DNA from: Streptomyces sp. Tu6071 | Lineage (GTDB): Bacteria > Actinomycetota > Actinomycetes > Streptomycetales > Streptomycetaceae | NCBI RefSeq assembly: GCF_000213055.1 | Contig: NZ_CM001165.1 | Coordinates: 1,612,001-1,676,000, forward strand | Length of the DNA stretch: 64,000 nucleotides | Reading direction: 5' to 3' | In this document: piece after piece, positions 1 to 8,803 of the stretch | Layout of the letters: each line of letters opens with the position of its first letter | Numbering within the stretch: position 1 is the first letter of the stretch | Position numbers and translations under genes: made by a program | Notes under the pieces: model-generated | Told to the model about the DNA's origin: nothing | Databases searched by the model: none | What the model saw: the letters and a program-made list of their open reading frames with translations, nothing else

Positions 1-1077
1 CTGGAGCGCGCCGGGCACCTCGCTCGCCGGGTCCACGTCGAGCACGCCGGGTCCGGTGAACAGCACCAACGCCATCGCCAGGTACCGCAGTTCACCGTCA
101 CCGAGACGGGACAGCGGCGTCCCGGGGCCCTCGGGGCGCAGCAGCCGTGCCGCGATGCCGCCGCCGGGCAGCAGCTCGGTCGCGAGACCGTCGACGACGC
201 CCGCGCAGCCCTCCCGTACGGACGCCTCCAGGAGCCCGTACCGCGTGCGGCACTCGCGCGCGGCGCGGTGCAGCACCTCCGCGAGGTTGGCGCAGTCCCG
301 GCGCAGCAGCCCGTCACCGCCGGGGGCGGGCGGGCGCATCGCCGTGGGATCGGCGGCGCACGGGAAGAGGCTGCGCAGGGCGAGGACGGTCTGCTCGGCC
401 GCCGCGAGGACGCGTCGTTGCTCCTTCGTACGGCCCGCGACGCGCAGCGGCAGGAGTGTGGTGCCGAGGAGGTCGTCGGGGAGCGGGGCGCGTGTGACGG
501 CCGCGTTGCCCGCCGTGTGCCAGGCGGCCTGCACGGTGCGGCGGGCCGGGTCGCGCAGGGCGGTTTCGAGGTAGACGACTCCGTCGCCGCTGAGGCGCTC
601 GCCCACGACGCGCAGTTCGGGCTCCGCCTGCACGGCGAGGTCGAGACGTACGGGTCCGGCGGGGCCGTCCGAGACGCAGCCGATGCGGAAGCCGCGCCGC
701 CGCTGCGGGTCGGGGCGGGCGTTCTCGGGGACGGCGGCACGCGGATCGGGGAACGCCTCGGCGAGCGGGGCGCCGTTGCCGAGCGCGGCGAGTGCCGCGC
801 AGGCGGCGAGCGCGGTCGACTTGCCGCCGCCGCTCGGTCCGGTGAGGAGGGTGACGGGGCCGAGGCGCAGGACGGTGGCGCGGTGCCCGGCGTAGGCGGA
901 GAGACGGAGTTCGGTCAGGTGCGGCCGGGGCGTGGTGTCCGCGTTCCGGTCGGCGCGGCCCGCCTGACCGGGCACGCGCGCGGCGCTCCGCGCGGGGGCG
1001 TCGTCCGTGCCGGGCGGAACGGCTTGCGGTGACTCGGCGTCCTGCGCGGCGGGGCCGAGACCTGAGGTGGGAGGCAT
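1..1077 (-). CDS. AAA/ABC-type ATP-binding protein, C-terminus cut by window edge
   Basis: The frame is open from an ATG at 1077 to the window edge, giving 359 residues with no stop. A Walker A motif (GPSGGGKST) lies at residues 80-88, after an N-terminal segment that looks like the first strand of an SMC/RecF-type ATPase head. Near the edge, a stretch beginning LSRLGDGE resembles an ABC/SMC signature loop. This is a soluble ATPase of the AAA_23/RecF-like kind; substrate and partner are unknown. The opposite strand also has long open frames, but only this strand carries a motif set. No operon partner is visible, since the next gene on this strand lies 490 bp upstream. Confidence 0.75.
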   Translation of the reverse strand, partial: MPPTSGLGPAAQDAESPQAVPPGTDDAPARSAARVPGQAGRADRNADTTPRPHLTELRLSAYAGHRATVLRLGPVTLLTGPSGGGKSTALAACAALAALGNGAPLAEAFPDPRAAVPENARPDPQRRRGFRIGCVSDGPAGPVRLDLAVQAEPELRVVGERLSGDGVVYLETALRDPARRTVQAAWHTAGNAAVTRAPLPDDLLGTTLLPLRVAGRTKEQRRVLAAAEQTVLALRSLFPCAADPTAMRPPAPGGDGLLRRDCANLAEVLHRAARECRTRYGLLEASVREGCAGVVDGLATELLPGGGIAARLLRPEGPGTPLSRLGDGELRYLAMALVLFTGPGVLDVDPASEVPGALQ

Positions 1078-1363
1078 GTGCGGAAGATAGACACGCCTCT
1101 CCGCGACGAACCGTTTCGCCTGGGGCGGCTTCCCACCATCGGGGGAAGCCGGGGAAAGGCCCGCCACCCCGCCGGGCGAACCTCGGCCCGCCGCATGCCC
1201 ACCGCCCTTACCCCGCCAGGCGGTACGCGAGCCGCTCACCGCACCGAACGGTGCGCGTTCCCGGCGACGCGGCCCGGCTTCACCGGCGGCGGGCACCCGC
1301 GCGCGGCGCTCGTGCGCGTGCTACGTACGGAGGTGCGGGGCGGATCGGCGTCGTTCGCCTCGC

Positions 1364-1420
1364 GGACAACGGCTCGCCGCCCGGACGACGGCTCACCCCC
1401 CGGACGACGGCTCGCCCCGC
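1364..1420. repeat. Three tandem 19-bp repeats in the 1078-1566 gap
   Basis: Three near-identical 19-bp units starting GGACRACGGCTC lie head to tail at 1364, 1383 and 1402, with a partial fourth. They sit inside a 489-bp interval between the ATPase start and the SepF-like stop. I see no other gene or convincing hairpin in that interval. Confidence 0.7.
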
Positions 1421-1566
1421 GGACGGCGCTCCGAAGAGGAACCGTTTCCCCGGAGCCGCCACCGTCCGGGGCTCCCGCGCCCCTACCCGCAGGGCGACAC
1501 CCCGGCCGCCCACCGAAGCGCGCGCCCGCGCCCCCCGTCGCGCGCTTCGCCGCAGGGGACGGCGTC

Positions 1567-1962
1567 TCAGCCGATCGTTCCCGTGCCCCGCACGCCCTCC
1601 ACCAGGCTCTGCACCTCGGTGCCGGGAGGGGCGAGCAGGAAGACGTTGCGGTCGACGCGATGCATGCCGCTGCCGAGCCCGAAGACCACGCCGCTGCTGA
1701 AGTCGAGCACGCGCTTGGCGGTCTCGCTCTCGGCGCCGCTGAGGTCGAGCAGCACGGGGATCTGCGCCATGAGCGTCTCGGCGACCTCCCGCGCGTCCGC
1801 GAACACGTTCACGCGCAGGACGACGAAGCGCCGGCGCGAGGCGGCCTCCGCGTCCGGGAGCGCGCTGTGTCCCGGCCAGGACGGCCAGGCGTCGCTGCTG
1901 CGCAGCGGTACGACCTGGGCGAGCCCTTCCCACTGCTCATCAGTGACGTCGTGGCTGTTCAC
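1567..1962 (-). CDS. SepF-like cell-division protein paralogue
   Basis: 131 residues from a GTG at 1962, which has a GGGGTGGGG ribosome-binding stretch just upstream; an ATG at 2007 would add 15 residues. The region from RRFVVLRVNVF to NVFLLAPPGTEV follows the SepF (DUF552) fold: a beta strand, a helix around ADAREVAETL, the VLLDLSGAE strand, a conserved segment around AKRVLDFSSG, and a final strand. SepF anchors FtsZ at the division site. Streptomycetes carry extra SepF-like paralogues, and this short form, lacking the usual long acidic N-terminal linker, is probably one of them rather than the ftsZ-linked SepF. It is divergent from the sigma-factor gene. Confidence 0.75.
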   Translation of the reverse strand: MNSHDVTDEQWEGLAQVVPLRSSDAWPSWPGHSALPDAEAASRRRFVVLRVNVFADAREVAETLMAQIPVLLDLSGAESETAKRVLDFSSGVVFGLGSGMHRVDRNVFLLAPPGTEVQSLVEGVRGTGTIG

Positions 1963-2484
1963 TGCCCCACCCCGTCCGGGCTCGTACGATTGTCTGCATT
2001 CGTTCATTCTCGCCCGCCTCACTCGTTCGGCGGACCAGCGACACACCCGCCCGCGGCCCCCGGCGGCACGCCTGACGGTACGTCGGCACCCTGAGGGTGC
2101 CCTGGGAAACCGTACCCAACAACCGGGGTGGTGCGGCGCGGCGGGGCCCTCGGCAGTCGGCCTGCATAAACCCTTGTTCCCGAATTCCCGCCCCCGGAAC
2201 GGTTATGCACAAGATTTTTCGGGACCGCTCGTGTCTTTTCTTATTCCCTGTGAAAAATCGCCGATCGAGTGCGGAGTTGGCAGGTCAGCAGGGGGAAGGG
2301 GATGCCGAGAGGAGATCTTCCGTGCCGACGAGGCCGGTATTCCGGCGCTCGTCGGCCCCGTTCTCCTGATGATTTCGGGCCGTTTCACGATCGTCGCGTT
2401 TCGTCGCGTGTGACGTCGATGCGCGGGGGCAGGCGGGGCCATGTCGAAGTTCTTCGACCGCAACCGACTGCAAAGGTGCTACTC
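1963..2484. other. Divergent intergenic region with imperfect inverted repeat
   Basis: This 522-bp region separates the divergently transcribed SepF-like and sigma-factor genes. The most structured element is an imperfect inverted repeat: TGCATAAACC at 2163-2172 against GGTTATGCA at 2201-2209, one base short of perfect, with about 28 bp between arms. It is locally AT-richer (2205-2260) than anything nearby, so promoters probably lie here. No clear SigB-type promoter hexamers were recognised. Confidence 0.5.
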
Positions 2485-3369
2485 GTGACGATCTCCACGC
2501 ACAGCACGGGCACGTCCGGCCCGGCGGCGGCCGAGGCGGACGCCGCCGGACTGCCCTGGATAGAGGACGCGGGGAAGATCGCCCCGACGGACGCCCGCGA
2601 ACTCTCGCGCCTCTTCTTCGACCAGCTCGTCGTCCTCGAAGAGGGCACGCACGCCTACCAGTACGCGCGCAACACGCTCATCGAGATGAACCAGTCCCTC
2701 GTGCGCTTCGCCGCCCGCCGCTTCCGCAACCGCGGCAACGGCGACATGGAGGACATCCTCCAGGTCGGCACGATCGGCCTCATCAAGGCGATCGACCGCT
2801 TCGACCTCACGCGCGAGGCCGAGTTCACCTCCTTCGCGATCCCGTACATCGTCGGCGAGATCAAGCGGTACTTCCGCGACAGCACGTGGGCGGTGCACGT
2901 CCCCCGGCGGCTCCAGGAACTGCGCGTCGATCTCGCGCGGGCCAAGGAACGCCTCGCGGTCGAGCTGGACCGCGACCCGGGGGTCAAGGAGCTGGCGGCC
3001 GAGCTGAACATCAGCGAGGAGGAGGTCATCGACGGGCTCATCGCGGCGAACGGCTACATGTCCGACTCGCTCGACCTGCCCGCCGACAGCAGCACGAGCG
3101 GCAAGCCGGACCAGAAGACCGCGACGACCTACGCCGACTTCCTCGGCGACTGGGACCCGGCGATGGAGCTGGTCGAGAACTTCACGGCGCTGCGCCCGCT
3201 CCTCGGCACGCTCGACGATCGCGAGCGGTACCTGCTCGAACTGCGCTTCGGGCAGGAGCTGACCCAGGCACAGATCGGGGCCGAGCTGGGCGTGTCCCAG
3301 ATGCACGTCTCGCGGCTGCTGAGCCGGACACTGGGGAAGCTGCGGGAAGGGTTGCTGTCGGAGGGCTGA
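2485..3369 (+). CDS. SigB/SigF/SigG-family RNA polymerase sigma factor
   Basis: 294 residues from a GTG at 2485, which lies 8 bases after an AAAGG ribosome-binding site; the frame stays open upstream but without family-like sequence. Region 2 (about 61-132) contains EDILQVGTIGLIKAIDRFD and a conserved EIKRYFRD. Region 3 is about 138-196. Region 4 (about 240-290) holds the helix-turn-helix QIGAELGVSQMHVSRLLSR. The architecture fits the general-stress and sporulation SigB/F/G group, which in Streptomyces has many members; which one this is cannot be told from sequence alone. Such factors are normally held by anti-sigma factors. None is adjacent, although a STAS protein lies at 34.5 kb. Confidence 0.9.
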   Translation: MTISTHSTGTSGPAAAEADAAGLPWIEDAGKIAPTDARELSRLFFDQLVVLEEGTHAYQYARNTLIEMNQSLVRFAARRFRNRGNGDMEDILQVGTIGLIKAIDRFDLTREAEFTSFAIPYIVGEIKRYFRDSTWAVHVPRRLQELRVDLARAKERLAVELDRDPGVKELAAELNISEEEVIDGLIAANGYMSDSLDLPADSSTSGKPDQKTATTYADFLGDWDPAMELVENFTALRPLLGTLDDRERYLLELRFGQELTQAQIGAELGVSQMHVSRLLSRTLGKLREGLLSEG

Positions 3370-3530
3370 GGCCGGGGGCGTGTGGTCCGGGACGCGAGGC
3401 CCGGTCCGGGCCCCTGGGGTCCAGGCCGCGAGGCCGGGTCGGGGCCCGCGCGCGGTCCGTCTGGGCAGGTCCGGCGGAGAGCCGGGCAGGTCCACGGAGA
3501 GCCGGGCGGTTCTCGGCAGGTCCAGGTTGT

Positions 3531-3575
3531 CCACAGGGCCCGTACGAAGAGCGGATCTTCGTACGGGCCCTGTGG
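3531..3575. terminator. Perfect 20-bp-arm hairpin terminator
   Basis: Arms at 3531-3550 (starts CCACAGGGCCCG) and 3556-3575 are perfect reverse complements around a 5-base loop. The hairpin lies between the sigma-factor gene and the convergent GH64 gene, so it can act in both directions. No U-tract follows, as is usual in high-GC actinobacteria. Confidence 0.85.
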
Positions 3576-3621
3576 CGTGTCTCCGGCGTGCCGGCGTGCG
3601 GGAGCCTCGGCGGCTCAGTTT

Positions 3622-3717
3622 CCGGGACCGGATACCACCGCTCCTCCCGGACCGGATACCGCCGCTCCTCCGGGACCGGACGCCACCGCCCCTCCGGGAC
3701 GGGATGCCACCGCCCCG
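3622..3717. repeat. Four tandem 24-bp repeats downstream of the GH64 gene
   Basis: Four 24-bp units, each starting CCGGGAC or CCCGGAC and ending in CGCTCCT or similar, lie head to tail at 3622, 3646, 3670 and 3694. They end 24 bp short of the GH64 stop codon. They are noncoding on both strands as far as I can see. Confidence 0.8.
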
Positions 3718-3741
3718 GAGGTCACCGCCGTGCGCGGGAGG

Positions 3742-4752
3742 TCACCACCCCACGGCCACCGCGAGCCACTGCGGGTCCTGGTGCGAGACGAAGGACGACT
3801 GGCCCGCGAAGTCGTCGTACGGGAAGCCGTACGCGAGGTGGTTGATGCCGTGGTCGTGCCAGAACTTCGCGTAGTAGTTCGCCGGGCTGTCCTTGTAGTA
3901 GAGGTCCGGCGTGGACCACTGGTCCTCGGGGAGCTGCGCGACGTGGCGGTTGAGCGCCGAGCACTTGCCCGGGTCGTTGGCGAGCACGCCCGCGCAGCCC
4001 GTGATGTCGGAGGTGGGCGCGTTGACGCCCTGCGACTGGGCGTAGGCGGTGAAGTAGTCCGCGTACTTGCCGCCCTCGCGGAAGTCGGGCGAGCTGCCGG
4101 GGGCCGGGATGCGCGTGGCGTCGTCGGCGAGGCCCTTGAACTCGGTGGGGACCTCGTCCTTGAACTCCTGGAAGGTCTGCTCGCGGGACTGCTGGAAGGT
4201 GTCGTAGTCCTCGCCGACCTGGACGTCGTAGCCGTCCTCGGCGTGCAGGCGCATCGCGAGCTTGAGGCCGAAGGCGTCGACGCGGGTCGTGTTGCCGTTG
4301 AAGACGTTGTCGCCGACGGTGAACTCGATGAAGTCCTGGTACTTGCTGTCGGGCGAGCCGAGGTAGAAGTACATGCGGCCCGCCGAGTTCGCCGGCATGT
4401 CGACGTAGGGCTGTTCGGCGATGGAGTGCGTCTCGCCGTTGAAGCTCCAGTAGACCTCGCTGTCGGGGTACTGGCCGTTGGTGCGGTTGAGGACCGCGAC
4501 CGTGACGACGTTGTTCGGCGCGGGGAAGGCGGAGGTGTCGCCCCAGAAGGAGTCGGGCGGGGCCTCGCCCGGCGCGGCGGCGGCGACGGGTGCGGGAGCG
4601 GTTGCCGCTCCGGCCTGCGGGGCGGTCGCGAGGCCGCAGAAGGCGGCGGCGAGGAGCGCGGCCCCCGCGGCGAGCGGACGTCCCGCTCCGCGACTGCGGG
4701 TGCGGGAGGCGCGCGGGGCGCCGGGGGTACGGGTACGGGCTGCTGCGGGCAT
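3742..4752 (-). CDS. Secreted GH64-family beta-1,3-glucanase
   Basis: 336 residues from an ATG at 4752 with a GGGAGG ribosome-binding site. An Arg-rich N-terminus and hydrophobic core (about 28-46) ending in AGAA make a Sec-type signal peptide. The mature part has the GH64/thaumatin-like pattern: NNVVTVAVLNRTNG near residue 80, YWSFNG, SAGRMYFYLGSP, FIEFTVGD, and a C-terminus with YGFPYDDFAGQSS. GH64 enzymes cut beta-1,3-glucan into short oligosaccharides, so the likely target is fungal or plant wall glucan outside the cell. It lies in a run of three same-strand secreted proteins with gaps of about 250-290 bp, so each probably has its own promoter. Confidence 0.88.
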   Translation of the reverse strand: MPAAARTRTPGAPRASRTRSRGAGRPLAAGAALLAAAFCGLATAPQAGAATAPAPVAAAAPGEAPPDSFWGDTSAFPAPNNVVTVAVLNRTNGQYPDSEVYWSFNGETHSIAEQPYVDMPANSAGRMYFYLGSPDSKYQDFIEFTVGDNVFNGNTTRVDAFGLKLAMRLHAEDGYDVQVGEDYDTFQQSREQTFQEFKDEVPTEFKGLADDATRIPAPGSSPDFREGGKYADYFTAYAQSQGVNAPTSDITGCAGVLANDPGKCSALNRHVAQLPEDQWSTPDLYYKDSPANYYAKFWHDHGINHLAYGFPYDDFAGQSSFVSHQDPQWLAVAVGW

Positions 4753-5046
4753 GACGGTACCTCCCTGGCGGGTGGGGGTACGACGGGCCGCCCGCCAGGT
4801 GCGCGGCCACGCCGCCGGGGGCGTGGGGCCACCCGGACAGGCTCGGTCCCCGCGCGCGGCCCGTGGGGGGCCGGTGGGGTGCGAAGGGACCTGCACCGCC
4901 TTAGAGATTCGGCCGGGCCGCGCGCGATGTCAATGCGAAGGTACGAACCTTTGCTACGGATTCTTTACGCGCGCGACCGGTCAACCCCCGCGCATCGTCC
5001 GCCTGTTGAAGGATCAACGGGGAGGATTACGGTGGTACGGGGCAAG

Positions 5047-6387
5047 TCAGCCGCGTGTGTTCGCCACCAACTGGACAGGTCCGGCGAAGGAGTTGGCGGA
5101 GCAGCCGGGACCCTCGGTGCGGAGCCCGGAGCCGACGACGGAGAGCGGTCCGTCGATGGTCGTGCCGCAGACGTGGACGTTCCGCGCGCCCACGGCCTGG
5201 ACGGGGCCGGTGAGTTCGGACCCGAGCGCGACGAGCGACGCTCCGGCGCGTACGACGACGGGGCCGGTCTGGCGCGTGTTGTCGAGGCACGTGACGCCGG
5301 AGTCGACGACGAGCGGGCCCGTGCGGGGGCCGCGCAGCGTGGTGGTGCAGCGGGGCGGGGCGACGACGCGGGAGCGGTAGTCGAGCGCGAAGGCGAGCTT
5401 GCCGGGCTTCTCGGCGCTGAGCGGCTGCGAGAGCTTGCCGAACTCGCCCTTCTCGGCCTTCTTGCCGTCGTTCCACTCGTCGAGGCGGCCGAGTTCGGCG
5501 GCGGTGCGTCCGTCCGCGATGACCTCGTCCGGGTCGGTGGCGACCATCAGCTCGGAGGCGTCGCGCACCGCCCGGAGGTACGAGGCCGGGTCGTCGAGGT
5601 CGTACGCGCCGAGGTCGAGCCGCTCGCGCAGCCAGCCGCCCCACAGGAACTCCAGGTACTCGGCGGCGTCCTCGGGCGCGGTGTAGCCGATGTCGCGCGT
5701 GAAGTAGACGAGGGAGCGGTAGGGGTCGTCGTGGAAGCGGGAGAGGCCGAGGCGGGTGGGGAGTTCGTCCGTCGTGATGGGGGCGCCGTGCTCGTCGCGG
5801 AGCCAGACCCAGTGGTGGGCGCGCATCTCGTCCCAGAAGGCGCTCTGGCTCAGGCCGCTGTAATCGGCCTGGACGCGCAGCCTGATGGGAGTCTCCGGGC
5901 CGCCGTCCGCGGCCTCCCAGAAGGAGGTCAGGCTGTGGTGGCCGTCGGTGAGGTAGAGGCTGCCGCCGGGGCCGATGACGACGGTCTTCATCGCGGCACG
6001 GCTCTCGTCGGTCTCCTTGCCGAGCGGGATCTCGCACGTGAAGCTCGTCGGGTCGGCGAGCCGCGCGCCCGAGGGGACCTTCTCGGCCTCGCCCTGGCCG
6101 TTGGTCTCGCACCAGTCGTCGAAGCGCTTGTTGACGTCCCCGGCCTGCTCGTCCTTCCGGCTGCCGTACCGGCCGAGCTTGTAGAAGATCTGGTCCTTCC
6201 CGACGGACGGCTGGGTCGGGAGGAGCTGGTCGAGGCGGACGGTGAGGAGGTCGCCGGGGCGCGCGGCGGGCGCCGGGCTCGCCGCGCTCGCCTGCGGCGC
6301 GGCGGCGAGGAGCGCGCCGAGCGCGGCGGTGGCGACGAGGCCCGCGCCGAGGCGGCGGGGGGTACGGGGCGGGGTGACGGTGGACAC
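5047..6387 (-). CDS. Secreted ParB/Srx-fold (ParBc_2-type) protein
   Basis: 446 residues from a GTG at 6387 with a GGGAG ribosome-binding site. A signal peptide (RR at 11-12, hydrophobic core 14-30, ASA cleavage near 35) sends it out of the cell. The N-terminal half carries the ParB/sulfiredoxin hallmark DGHHS at 148-152, with a preceding LYLT strand, which fits the ParBc_2 putative nuclease family. The last 110 or so residues have spaced repeats (TGPLVV, TGPVVV, TGPVQAV, DGPLSVV) suggesting a small beta-solenoid. Function is unknown. It sits between two secreted glucan hydrolases, with no chromosome-partition genes nearby, so it is not a partition protein. Confidence 0.7.
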   Translation of the reverse strand: MSTVTPPRTPRRLGAGLVATAALGALLAAAPQASAASPAPAARPGDLLTVRLDQLLPTQPSVGKDQIFYKLGRYGSRKDEQAGDVNKRFDDWCETNGQGEAEKVPSGARLADPTSFTCEIPLGKETDESRAAMKTVVIGPGGSLYLTDGHHSLTSFWEAADGGPETPIRLRVQADYSGLSQSAFWDEMRAHHWVWLRDEHGAPITTDELPTRLGLSRFHDDPYRSLVYFTRDIGYTAPEDAAEYLEFLWGGWLRERLDLGAYDLDDPASYLRAVRDASELMVATDPDEVIADGRTAAELGRLDEWNDGKKAEKGEFGKLSQPLSAEKPGKLAFALDYRSRVVAPPRCTTTLRGPRTGPLVVDSGVTCLDNTRQTGPVVVRAGASLVALGSELTGPVQAVGARNVHVCGTTIDGPLSVVGSGLRTEGPGCSANSFAGPVQLVANTRG

Positions 6388-6632
6388 GAGGGCTCCCGGG
6401 GCGGGGCGGGGTGGACGGGGACATCCACGCACGCGGGGACGGCCGCGCGGTGGCGACGGGCCGAAGTCGGGGTGAACGGGCGGGAACCGCGCGGCCCGCC
6501 GCCTCGCGCGGGAGCGGCCCGTGCCCCGGGCGGCGGCAAGTCCACCCGGGGCACGGGTCCTTGGCGCGGGCAGGGGTCCACCAACCCCGCGCCGGTCTCG
6601 TGGGGGCCGCTCGCGCGGAGCGGACCACGCGC

Positions 6633-8561
6633 TCACCTGGCGGCTTGCGGCCCCCCGGTGATCGTGAACTGCGAGCCGGGCTCGACGAGTACGTCCCCGT
6701 CGCGCGAGCCGCTGATGGTCACGTCCGTGAGGCTCGCGTCGCCGCGCGCCCCGCCCATGGCGAGGATGCCGGAGCCGTTGTTGGACTTCTCGATCGTCAC
6801 GTCGCTGATCTTCGCGCCGGGCACCGCGCCGCCGCCGGACTTGAACTGGATGCCGTCGTAGGTGGAGTCGTGGATGTCGGTGTCCTTGATGACCACGCCC
6901 GGGATGTCCTGGCTCGCGGGAAAGACCGTGATCGCGCCGAACTCCTGCGCCTCGCCCCAGAAGGCGCCGCCGGTGCGGTGGAGGCTGTTGCCCGAGATGA
7001 GGGTCTCGCCGGAGAAGGGCAGCGGGTCGTGGTCGGTGGCGAGCATGATGCCGGGGTAGTTCATCGTGTCGGAGACGAGGTTGTTCTCGATGCTGTTGCC
7101 GTAACCGCCGTAGATCGCGAGCCCGTTGGCACGCCAGGGCAGTTGGACGGTGTTGTCGGCGAAGGTGTTGTCGTGGCCGATGTCGGTGGCCGGGTCCTTC
7201 ACGTAGCGGCTGGCCCAGACGGCGAGCGAGTCGTCGCCCGTGGTACGGAACGAGGAGTCGGTGACGCTCGAATTGCTCGTGCCGTTGGTGAAGTTGATGC
7301 CGTCCGCGTACGTGTCGCGGACGCGCATCCCGGTGAACGCGAGCCCGTCCGCCGGGTTCCACAGCTCGGGGATGTTGGAGTAGTCGCGGCCGACCCACAC
7401 GCCGACGTTCGCGTGCTCGATCCACACGTTCGAGATCTTCGTGTTCTTGCCGAAGCGGCCGTTGAGCCCGACGCCGCCCTCGGCGTTGCCGTCGCCGCCC
7501 CGGATGCGCCCCGAGCCGAAGATGGCGAGGTCGGAGATCTGCGTGTTGTCGTCGATGTCGAAGCCGAAGTTGCCCTCGTGCGGGTGGTTGATGCCGCCCG
7601 CGTCCTGCGGCTCGGTGAGCGTGTAGAGCTGCGAGTGCCACATCCCGGCGCCCACGATCTTCACGTTCTTGATGCCGACCTGGTTGTACTCGCCGCGGTG
7701 CTCGGGGTCCTTCGTGAGGATCTTCTGCTCCTGGCGCCACTGGCCGGCCGGTATCCAGACGCAGTCGATGTCGCCGTTCTGGTCGGCGGTGACGGCGGCC
7801 TGGAGGGCCTCGGTGTCGTCCTTCCCGTCGTCGGGCACGGCGCCGTACTCGGTGATCGAGGTGCACGCGGCGGGCTTCTCGGCGGGCGGGGCGACCTGCT
7901 CCAGGTCGACGAGGTCCACGACGTAGTACGCGGCGTCGTCCCCGTCGTCCTTCTTGAGCTGGAACTTCGTGCCCGCCGGGTAGCTCTTGTCGAGGAGTGT
8001 GTGGCTCTCGTCGAAGAGCCGCCGCGCGTCGCCGCCCGGGGTGTTCGTGAGGCCCTCAGGGTCGTCGGTGTTCCCGTACAGCCACGAGTGCCGCGAGGAC
8101 AGGTCGAGCTTCCGCACGAACTGCCCGTCCGCGTACAGGCTCAGCGTCGCCTCCTGGCCGCCGCCGCCGGGGGCGTCGGGGATGGAGTCGCGCAGGACGA
8201 GGGAGTTGGTGGGCACGGTGGAGGTGAAGCCCGCGTAGTCGCCGCTCTTCTCCAGGCGCACGGAGCTGCGACCGCTCGACTCGGTCGCGAAGTCGGTATG
8301 CCCGAACGTCCGTTTCGCGTCGGCGGTGAGCAGGGTGCCCTGGTAGTCGCCGTCCTCCAGTTCGTACTCCGTGTACGGGACCTGGGCGCCCTGGGCCGCC
8401 GCCGCGACGCGGTCCGGGGCCGGGGTGGCCGGTGGGGCGGCCGTCGCGGAGCCGGCGGGCAGCAGCCCGCCGACGAGGAGGGCCGCGACGGGCGCCGCGG
8501 CGAGCAGGCATCTGGCCCGGTGGCGCCCGCCGTGCGGGGACCGGGGTGTCGTGTGGGTCAT
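6633..8561 (-). CDS. Secreted GH87-type alpha-1,3-glucanase (mycodextranase-like)
   Basis: 642 residues from an ATG at 8561 after an AGAGGA ribosome-binding site. A signal peptide spans about 1-41. Residues 62-222 (from YTEYELEDGDY to VVDLVDLEQV) look like the CBM35-like carbohydrate-binding module typical of GH87 enzymes. From about 235 (SITEYGAVPDDGKDDTEAL) it becomes a right-handed beta-helix of the pectate-lyase-superfamily type with repeated Asn/Asp turns and GDDSLAVW. GH87 enzymes hydrolyse alpha-1,3-glucan of fungal walls. With the adjacent GH64 enzyme it would attack both main fungal wall glucans. The GH87 assignment is by recalled similarity; a GH28-related enzyme is the alternative. 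Confidence 0.75.
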   Translation of the reverse strand: MTHTTPRSPHGGRHRARCLLAAAPVAALLVGGLLPAGSATAAPPATPAPDRVAAAAQGAQVPYTEYELEDGDYQGTLLTADAKRTFGHTDFATESSGRSSVRLEKSGDYAGFTSTVPTNSLVLRDSIPDAPGGGGQEATLSLYADGQFVRKLDLSSRHSWLYGNTDDPEGLTNTPGGDARRLFDESHTLLDKSYPAGTKFQLKKDDGDDAAYYVVDLVDLEQVAPPAEKPAACTSITEYGAVPDDGKDDTEALQAAVTADQNGDIDCVWIPAGQWRQEQKILTKDPEHRGEYNQVGIKNVKIVGAGMWHSQLYTLTEPQDAGGINHPHEGNFGFDIDDNTQISDLAIFGSGRIRGGDGNAEGGVGLNGRFGKNTKISNVWIEHANVGVWVGRDYSNIPELWNPADGLAFTGMRVRDTYADGINFTNGTSNSSVTDSSFRTTGDDSLAVWASRYVKDPATDIGHDNTFADNTVQLPWRANGLAIYGGYGNSIENNLVSDTMNYPGIMLATDHDPLPFSGETLISGNSLHRTGGAFWGEAQEFGAITVFPASQDIPGVVIKDTDIHDSTYDGIQFKSGGGAVPGAKISDVTIEKSNNGSGILAMGGARGDASLTDVTISGSRDGDVLVEPGSQFTITGGPQAAR

Positions 8562-8666
8562 GAGTCCTCTGTTCTGTGGGGGTAGACAGAGTCGCTTACC
8601 GTTTTTTGCAGAAGTTCTGCGGATTTTTTGAGTCAGTCCGTCGCTCTCCTGCGTTCCAGCACGAAG

Positions 8667-8695
8667 AGTTTTCAATCATGTGATGTGGTTGTCAA
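8667..8695 (-). promoter_or_regulatory. Candidate promoter for the GH87 gene
   Basis: On the minus strand, TTGACA (8695-8690) is followed after 17 bp by AAAACT (8672-8667), about 105 bp upstream of the GH87 start. This is an unusually AT-rich patch for the window. The -35 is perfect and the -10 is poor. Confidence 0.4.
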
Positions 8696-8803
8696 CAGTT
8701 CGGACATTGACCCATTCGATGGAATCCGAGTTGCGGGAGGGGATATGACGGTTCACCAGGGGAAGTCTCGCTGCGAACGACCCCACCTCACCGAGGAGTT
8801 TGC

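Noticed and set aside
3382..6861. Open frame of 1159 codons on the plus strand
   Set aside because: It is antisense to the GH64 and ParB-like genes, has Val/Gly/Arg-biased composition typical of a shadow frame in high-GC DNA, and shows no motif or ribosome-binding site.
6388..7866. Upstream in-frame extension of the ParB-like gene through the GH87 region
   Set aside because: The extension runs through the real GH87 gene in another frame. The signal peptide and ribosome-binding site at 6387 mark the true start.
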